Shown: positions 5,549 to 9,222 of the stretch, piece after piece
How the letters are laid out: every line of letters starts with the position of its first letter
How positions within the stretch are numbered: position 1 is the stretch's first letter
NCBI GenBank assembly: GCA_003217835.1
Contig: QHMQ01000014.1
Span: 1-9,222, forward strand
DNA length: 9,222 bases
Reading direction: 5' to 3'
Source of the DNA: Verrucomicrobiota bacterium
GTDB lineage: Bacteria; Verrucomicrobiota; Verrucomicrobiia; Chthoniobacterales; UBA10450
The notes under the pieces: model-generated
Seen by the model: only the letters and a program-made list of their open reading frames with translations
What the model was told of the DNA's origin: nothing
Databases searched by the model: none
Program-made: the position numbers and the translations under genes

Positions 5549-7030
5549 GTGTTGAATCCGCTGCCAGTGGAACGATGGGATGATCGCGCCGCCGCCCATT
5601 TGCTCAACCGAGCAGCTTTTGGAGCTACGCCCGAGGAAATTGCTGTGACCAAAGCGAAAGGTCTCGCCGGCGCAGTGCTCGATCTGGTTGAGCCACGGGT
5701 CTCGGCTCTGCCATTCGACCCACCCGATTGGGCTCACCCGCGGGACCTTCGATCGCTCCGACAGGAAGCGCGCATGGCCAAGCAAAATGGCGATACCACA
5801 AAAATTCGGGAGGTACGCAAGACAGAGGCGGACGAAATTCTTGATCTGCGCCGGTGGTGGATGGCCCGCATGGCGACGACTGCTGCTCCCCTACTCGAAA
5901 AAATGACCCTCTTCTGGCATGGGCACTTCGCCACCAGTGTCGAGAAGGTAAAAGACGGTTATTGGATGTGGCTGCAAAACGAGACTATCCGCCGTCACGC
6001 CCTGGCAAACTTCGCCGCCCTCACTAAAGAGATGTCTCGGGATCCGGCCATGATGATCTATCTCGATCTGCCACAGAGCCGGCGCGAGCATCCGAACGAA
6101 AATTGGGCGCGCGAATTGATGGAATTGTTCACGGTCGATATCGGCAACTACACCGAGCAGGACGTACGCGAATCTGCCCGCGCCTTCACCGGGTATCGCC
6201 TTGATCTTGTTACGCAGCGTTTCTGGTTTGCTCCCAATCAGTACGACGCTGGGCCGAAAACTTTTCTCGGCCGCACCGGCAATTTTAACGGCGACGATAT
6301 CATCCATTTTCTGACGAAACAGCCGGCGTGTGCGCAGTTTCTCGCTAAGAAACTTTGCCGTTTTTTTTTCGAAGAGGAACCGTCGCCCTCGCTAATCAAT
6401 GCGGTGGCGGAGCGCTTGCGCGCCCACGATCTCGAGATCAAGCCGGTGCTGCGCGAAATTTTTTCTTCTGCCGAATTTTATTCTGATCGTGTGATGCGGG
6501 CGCAAATTAAGAGTCCCACTCAATTCATCATCCAAAGCTGCAAACTTCTCAGTTGTGATCTACCGGGGCCGCGCGTGGCGCAAAACGCCATGCGACAAAT
6601 GGGCCAGATTCTTTTTGCACCGCCGAATGTGAAAGGCTGGGATGGCGGGAAAAGTTGGATCAGCACTTCGACGCTGCTGTTCCGAAATAATTTCGCAAAT
6701 TATCTGATTAACGGGGATGCGATCCTCCCGCCGGCAATGAAGCGTCAAGGTGCCGATGTCGGATTTCGAGGCGCGGCCCGCGCCGCGTTTGTCGATGAAA
6801 TTCGACGCAATCCAATCGATGTGAACCGGCTCGTGTCGGCCGACGTGCGCAACAACGCGCAGAGATTAATCGCTAATCTCAGCAAACGCGTTCTGCAAAG
6901 CGATCCGCCCAGCGATGACATGGCGGCATTCACAAATTTTCTCGCAGCACGCAAAGACGATTCCAGCGACGCGACTGTTCGGGGGCTGCTTCACTTGATG
7001 ATGAGCACGCCGCTTTACCAACTCACCTGA
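5549..7030 (+). CDS. DUF1800 domain-containing protein
   Basis: The product has 493 residues. DUF1800 landmarks run in order: AAHLLNRAAFGATPEE (15-30), LFWHGHFATS (121-130), ENWARELMELFTVDIGNYTEQDVRESARAFTG (184-215), DDIIHFLTKQPACAQFLAKKLCRFFFEEEP (249-278), REIFSSAEF (302-310), KSPTQFI (321-327) and the hallmark MGQILFAPPNVKGWDGGKSWI-TSTLL (351-377). The function is unknown. Such genes commonly sit directly before a DUF1501 gene in Planctomycetes, Verrucomicrobia and Proteobacteria, as here with a 1-nt gap. The start is a GTG at 5549, with a TTG next to it at 5552; neither has a clear Shine-Dalgarno. No signal peptide is visible from this start. A nine-T run at 6361-6369 encodes part of RFFF. 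No frame break is seen. Confidence 0.92.
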   Translation: MLNPLPVERWDDRAAAHLLNRAAFGATPEEIAVTKAKGLAGAVLDLVEPRVSALPFDPPDWAHPRDLRSLRQEARMAKQNGDTTKIREVRKTEADEILDLRRWWMARMATTAAPLLEKMTLFWHGHFATSVEKVKDGYWMWLQNETIRRHALANFAALTKEMSRDPAMMIYLDLPQSRREHPNENWARELMELFTVDIGNYTEQDVRESARAFTGYRLDLVTQRFWFAPNQYDAGPKTFLGRTGNFNGDDIIHFLTKQPACAQFLAKKLCRFFFEEEPSPSLINAVAERLRAHDLEIKPVLREIFSSAEFYSDRVMRAQIKSPTQFIIQSCKLLSCDLPGPRVAQNAMRQMGQILFAPPNVKGWDGGKSWISTSTLLFRNNFANYLINGDAILPPAMKRQGADVGFRGAARAAFVDEIRRNPIDVNRLVSADVRNNAQRLIANLSKRVLQSDPPSDDMAAFTNFLAARKDDSSDATVRGLLHLMMSTPLYQLT

Positions 7031-7031
7031 C

Positions 7032-8357
7032 ATGAGCAACACACTTCACACCCGCCGCAAGTTTTTGCGCACATCGATGCTTGGCGCTGCCGCCAGCTGG
7101 ACGCTCCCGGTGTTTCTCGAAAAAACGTTTTTCGCGCTCGACGCCCTGGCCGCTGACGCCATGACGCAAGCCACTTCCGGCAGAGATGATACCATTCTCG
7201 TCGTTCTTCAGCTCGCCGGCGGCAATGACGGCTTGAATTCGGTCGTGCCTTTCGTGGATGACGCCTATCACCGTGTCCGGCCAAAGCTGGCGTTGCCGCC
7301 GGATAAAATTTTGAAACTGGATTCGGAAATCGGTTTGAATCCGCGGCTGACTGGTTTGAAATCGCTCTACGATTCCGGTCAGCTCGCCATCGTGCAGGGA
7401 GTCGGTTACCCGAATCCGAACCGCTCGCATTTCCGTTCGGCGGAAATCTGGCAAACTGCTTCGGATGCAGACCGGGTAAAGAACGAAGGTTGGCTCGGCC
7501 GTTATTTCGATAATTGTTGCAGGGGGGCGGAACCGACGGTGGGAGTCGCAATCAGCGAGCAATCGCCCCAGGCATTTTCGGCGAAGATTCCGACCGGCGT
7601 TACATTCTCCCACCCGGAACAGTTCCGCTGGAAAGCATCGATGGGTGCGGATGGAAAACCGCTAAGTGAGGAAGAAGCTTTTTATCGGCAATTAATCGGT
7701 GGCGCTGAGGAGAAACCAAGTCTAGCGGCCGATGGAAACAGCATTTCCTCTCTTCCGGGAAAGTTCCATAACGACGCCACCACAGAAGATTTCTTGCGCC
7801 GGACCGCGCTCGATGCCCAACTCAGCTCGGACAAAATTCTCGCGATCGCACGTAAATATAAATCGAATGTGCCGTATCCGCAGACTCCGCTAGGAGCGAG
7901 TTTAAACTTGATCGGCCGAATGATCGCCGGTGGATTGGCGACGCGCGTTTACTATGCAAGTCAGGGTGGATTCGATACACACGCGGGGCAGATCGGTTCG
8001 CACGATCGATTGATGGCGGTGGTAAACGAGGCGATCGCAGCTTTTGTCGCCGATCTGAAACAGCAGGGGAATTTTGAGCGCGTTTTGCTGATGACGTTCA
8101 GTGAGTTTGGCAGGCGCGTGGCCGAAAATGCTAATAACGGCACCGATCACGGAACTGCAGCACCAATGTTTCTGCTGGGGGGAAGGGTCAAGCCGGGATT
8201 ATTCGGCAAACAGCCGAGCCTGACTGACCTGGACAACGGCGACTTGAAATTCAATATCGATTTCCGCAGCGTTTACGCCTCGGTGCTCGATAATTGGCTA
8301 GGCGCACCGAGCCAGTTAGTACTTGGCCGAAAATTCTCGACCTTGCCGATTGTCTAA
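7032..8357 (+). CDS. DUF1501 domain-containing protein with Tat signal
   Basis: The product has 441 residues. The N-terminus carries a twin-arginine signal, TRRKFL (7-12), then a hydrophobic stretch (LGAAASWTLPVF) and an Ala-rich region around 35-43 suited to signal peptidase cleavage, so export in folded form is predicted. DUF1501 landmarks follow: LVVLQLAGGNDGLNSVVPF (56-74), LAIVQGVGYPNPNRSHFRSAEIWQTA (118-143), GWLGRYFD (153-160), GGFDTHAGQ in the middle-to-late part, and MTFSEFGRR followed by GTDHGTAAPMFLLGG. The family is related in fold to the alkaline phosphatase/sulfatase group, but its activity is unknown. It begins 1 nt after the DUF1800 stop with no obvious Shine-Dalgarno, indicating translational coupling. 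It ends TAA at 8355-8357, followed in frame by TTG TAG, where the TAG belongs to the adjacent repeat. Confidence 0.93.
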   Translation: MSNTLHTRRKFLRTSMLGAAASWTLPVFLEKTFFALDALAADAMTQATSGRDDTILVVLQLAGGNDGLNSVVPFVDDAYHRVRPKLALPPDKILKLDSEIGLNPRLTGLKSLYDSGQLAIVQGVGYPNPNRSHFRSAEIWQTASDADRVKNEGWLGRYFDNCCRGAEPTVGVAISEQSPQAFSAKIPTGVTFSHPEQFRWKASMGADGKPLSEEEAFYRQLIGGAEEKPSLAADGNSISSLPGKFHNDATTEDFLRRTALDAQLSSDKILAIARKYKSNVPYPQTPLGASLNLIGRMIAGGLATRVYYASQGGFDTHAGQIGSHDRLMAVVNEAIAAFVADLKQQGNFERVLLMTFSEFGRRVAENANNGTDHGTAAPMFLLGGRVKPGLFGKQPSLTDLDNGDLKFNIDFRSVYASVLDNWLGAPSQLVLGRKFSTLPIV

Positions 8358-8358
8358 T

Positions 8359-8419
8359 TGTAGCGGCGGTCTCGGACCGCCGGCCTTGAATCGAACGGCG
8401 GTCGGAGACTCCGGCTACA
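8359..8419. repeat. 61-bp paired TGTAGC element between convergent DUF1501 and dipeptidase genes
   Basis: It starts TGTAGC at 8359 and ends GCTACA at 8419. Arms of about 24 bp are mostly complementary around a central loop near TTGAATCGA, so it can form a long imperfect hairpin. The left half-unit core is GCGGTC-TCG-GACCGC. It fills the entire gap between the two convergent genes. It supplies the TAG stop of the dipeptidase (8417-8415) and a second in-frame stop for DUF1501 (8361-8363). Position and structure suit a bidirectional transcript-end hairpin, although no T-tract is seen. Confidence 0.8.
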
Positions 8420-9222
8420 AGGTCTGCTTGAATATTCGCATCCAATTATCGCGCAGGATTTTCTCGATGTTCTCGTCGCTAAATCCGTGCTCGATCAATT
8501 TGCGAGTCAGATTTCGCGCATGCGAGTGGTTGCTCAGGTCAGGAATGAAATGAGGAGTCGTGAATTTTGCGGCCAGCTCTTTTCTCGCTGACTCGGGCCA
8601 TTGACGGTAAATGAATTCGAAGAAATCGAAGCCGATGGCGACACATTCGACACCAATCAAATTTACGATGTGTTCGATATGATCGATGTAGCGATCAAGA
8701 GTCGCCTCGTCTTCGCGCGAACTGACGAGCACGGAATTAACGCCAATCACTCCGCGCCGCTCGCCGATCATCCGAATCTGCTCGTCACTAATGTTGCGCT
8801 CGATGTCATAGTATTTTCGCACGTTCGTATGCGAAACGATGGGAGGCTTCTTTGTAAGCGTCAGAATATCCTCGAAGCCGGCGGGGTTGATGTGGGCAAG
8901 ATCGACAATCATACCGAGTGCTTCGCATTGCCCAACCACGTCGCGGCCAAAACCGGTTAAGCCGTCGCGCGAAGAGCCGGTTGGCGCGAAGACGCCGCCA
9001 TCGCCCGCAGCATTGCGCCGGGCATGAGTGAGCCCGATCGCTCGAACGCCAAGCTCGTAAAGGACGCGAAGCAATTCCAAATCAGTGCCGAGCGGCTCGA
9101 CCCCTTCCATCGTAATGAGCAGCGCAATCTTCCGATCCTTGCGGGCATCAAGAATCTCCTGACAGCTTTTGCAAATGGCGAAGCGGGTGCATTGTTCCGC
9201 CTCCGCATAAACTCGGGCGATC
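8415..9222 (-). CDS. Membrane dipeptidase, peptidase family M19 (N-terminus outside window)
   Basis: The frame is open from the right edge, giving 268 residues before the stop. An ATG at 9110 is internal, because the 37 residues upstream of it (ending KIALLIT just before MEGVEPLG) continue the family sequence. M19 enzymes are zinc-dependent and hydrolyse dipeptides; renal dipeptidase is the well-known member. Visible family features are TMEGVEPLG with the bridging Glu, LGVRAIGLTHARRNAAGDG, MIVDLAHINPAGF with a metal-binding His, PPIVSHTNVR with a second metal-binding His, ERRGVIGVN, and VAIGFDF containing the catalytic-region Asp. The first His-x-Asp metal pair would lie in the missing N-terminal portion, roughly 80-110 residues. 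The C-terminus ends near DNWMRIFKQTL, as expected. The TAG stop is the terminus of the 8359-8419 repeat. The gene converges with DUF1501. Confidence 0.92.
   Translation of the reverse strand, partial: IARVYAEAEQCTRFAICKSCQEILDARKDRKIALLITMEGVEPLGTDLELLRVLYELGVRAIGLTHARRNAAGDGGVFAPTGSSRDGLTGFGRDVVGQCEALGMIVDLAHINPAGFEDILTLTKKPPIVSHTNVRKYYDIERNISDEQIRMIGERRGVIGVNSVLVSSREDEATLDRYIDHIEHIVNLIGVECVAIGFDFFEFIYRQWPESARKELAAKFTTPHFIPDLSNHSHARNLTRKLIEHGFSDENIEKILRDNWMRIFKQTL

Noticed and set aside
5891..6307. 138-codon minus-strand open frame inside DUF1800
   Set aside because: It lies opposite the most conserved part of DUF1800 and shows no family signature.
6361..6369. Nine-T run in DUF1800 as a frameshift or slippage site
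   Set aside because: The frame is intact on both sides and FFFEEEP matches the family; slippage cannot be judged from sequence alone.
7023..7613. 196-codon minus-strand open frame inside DUF1501
   Set aside because: It is the shadow of the DUF1501 N-terminal half; the plus strand has the Tat signal and family motifs.
8415..9110. Dipeptidase starting at the ATG at 9110
   Set aside because: The frame continues upstream with M19-like sequence to the window edge, so this ATG is internal and the gene is cut by the edge.

Overview
The window looks like chromosomal DNA from a Verrucomicrobiota-type soil or freshwater bacterium, with moderate-to-high GC judged by eye. The pointers are an adjacent DUF1800 and DUF1501 gene pair, a DCC-domain plus lipase-maturation-factor gene, and a family of short TGTAGC-bounded palindromic repeats. 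I recall similar repeats from Chthoniobacterales/Udaeobacter-like genomes. The taxonomic placement is inference, because no rRNA or tRNA gene is present.

Layout. Positions 1-5432 read leftward (minus strand). In transcription order they hold a beta-CASP metallo-beta-lactamase nuclease (5432-4056), exodeoxyribonuclease III (3982-3215), a DCC thioredoxin-like plus lipase maturation factor gene split by a frame change (3140-1343), translation initiation factor IF-1 (1285-1067), and a three-gene envelope/stress set: DUF883 (898-554), holin-superfamily-III/YqjE-like protein (538-107), and a DUF3618-like protein running off the left edge (149-1). A 116-nt divergent gap (5433-5548) separates these from two rightward genes 1 nt apart, DUF1800 (5549-7030) and Tat-exported DUF1501 (7032-8357). 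A leftward peptidase M19 membrane dipeptidase (9222-8415) enters from the right edge and converges on DUF1501.

Gene cooperation. DUF883, the holin-like protein and the DUF3618-like protein form a compact set resembling yqjD-yqjE, probably acting at the inner membrane. DUF1800 and DUF1501 form a tightly coupled pair of unknown function; only DUF1501 shows an export signal. The two nucleases share a strand but are separated by a repeat element. The other genes look like independent housekeeping functions.

Most interesting signal. One repeat family occupies almost all of three intergenic gaps (3151-3219, 3987-4060, 8359-8419), and a further half-unit lies in frame inside the lipase maturation factor gene (1924-1948). 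Each half-unit starts TGTAGC and carries a hairpin core of the form GCGGTC-NNN-GACCGC. Two half-units face each other to make an element of 61-74 bp. The TAG in the terminus is the stop codon of three genes and an in-frame second stop of a fourth. No transposase is visible here. The second notable point is the DCC/lipase-maturation-factor break near 2725-2750.
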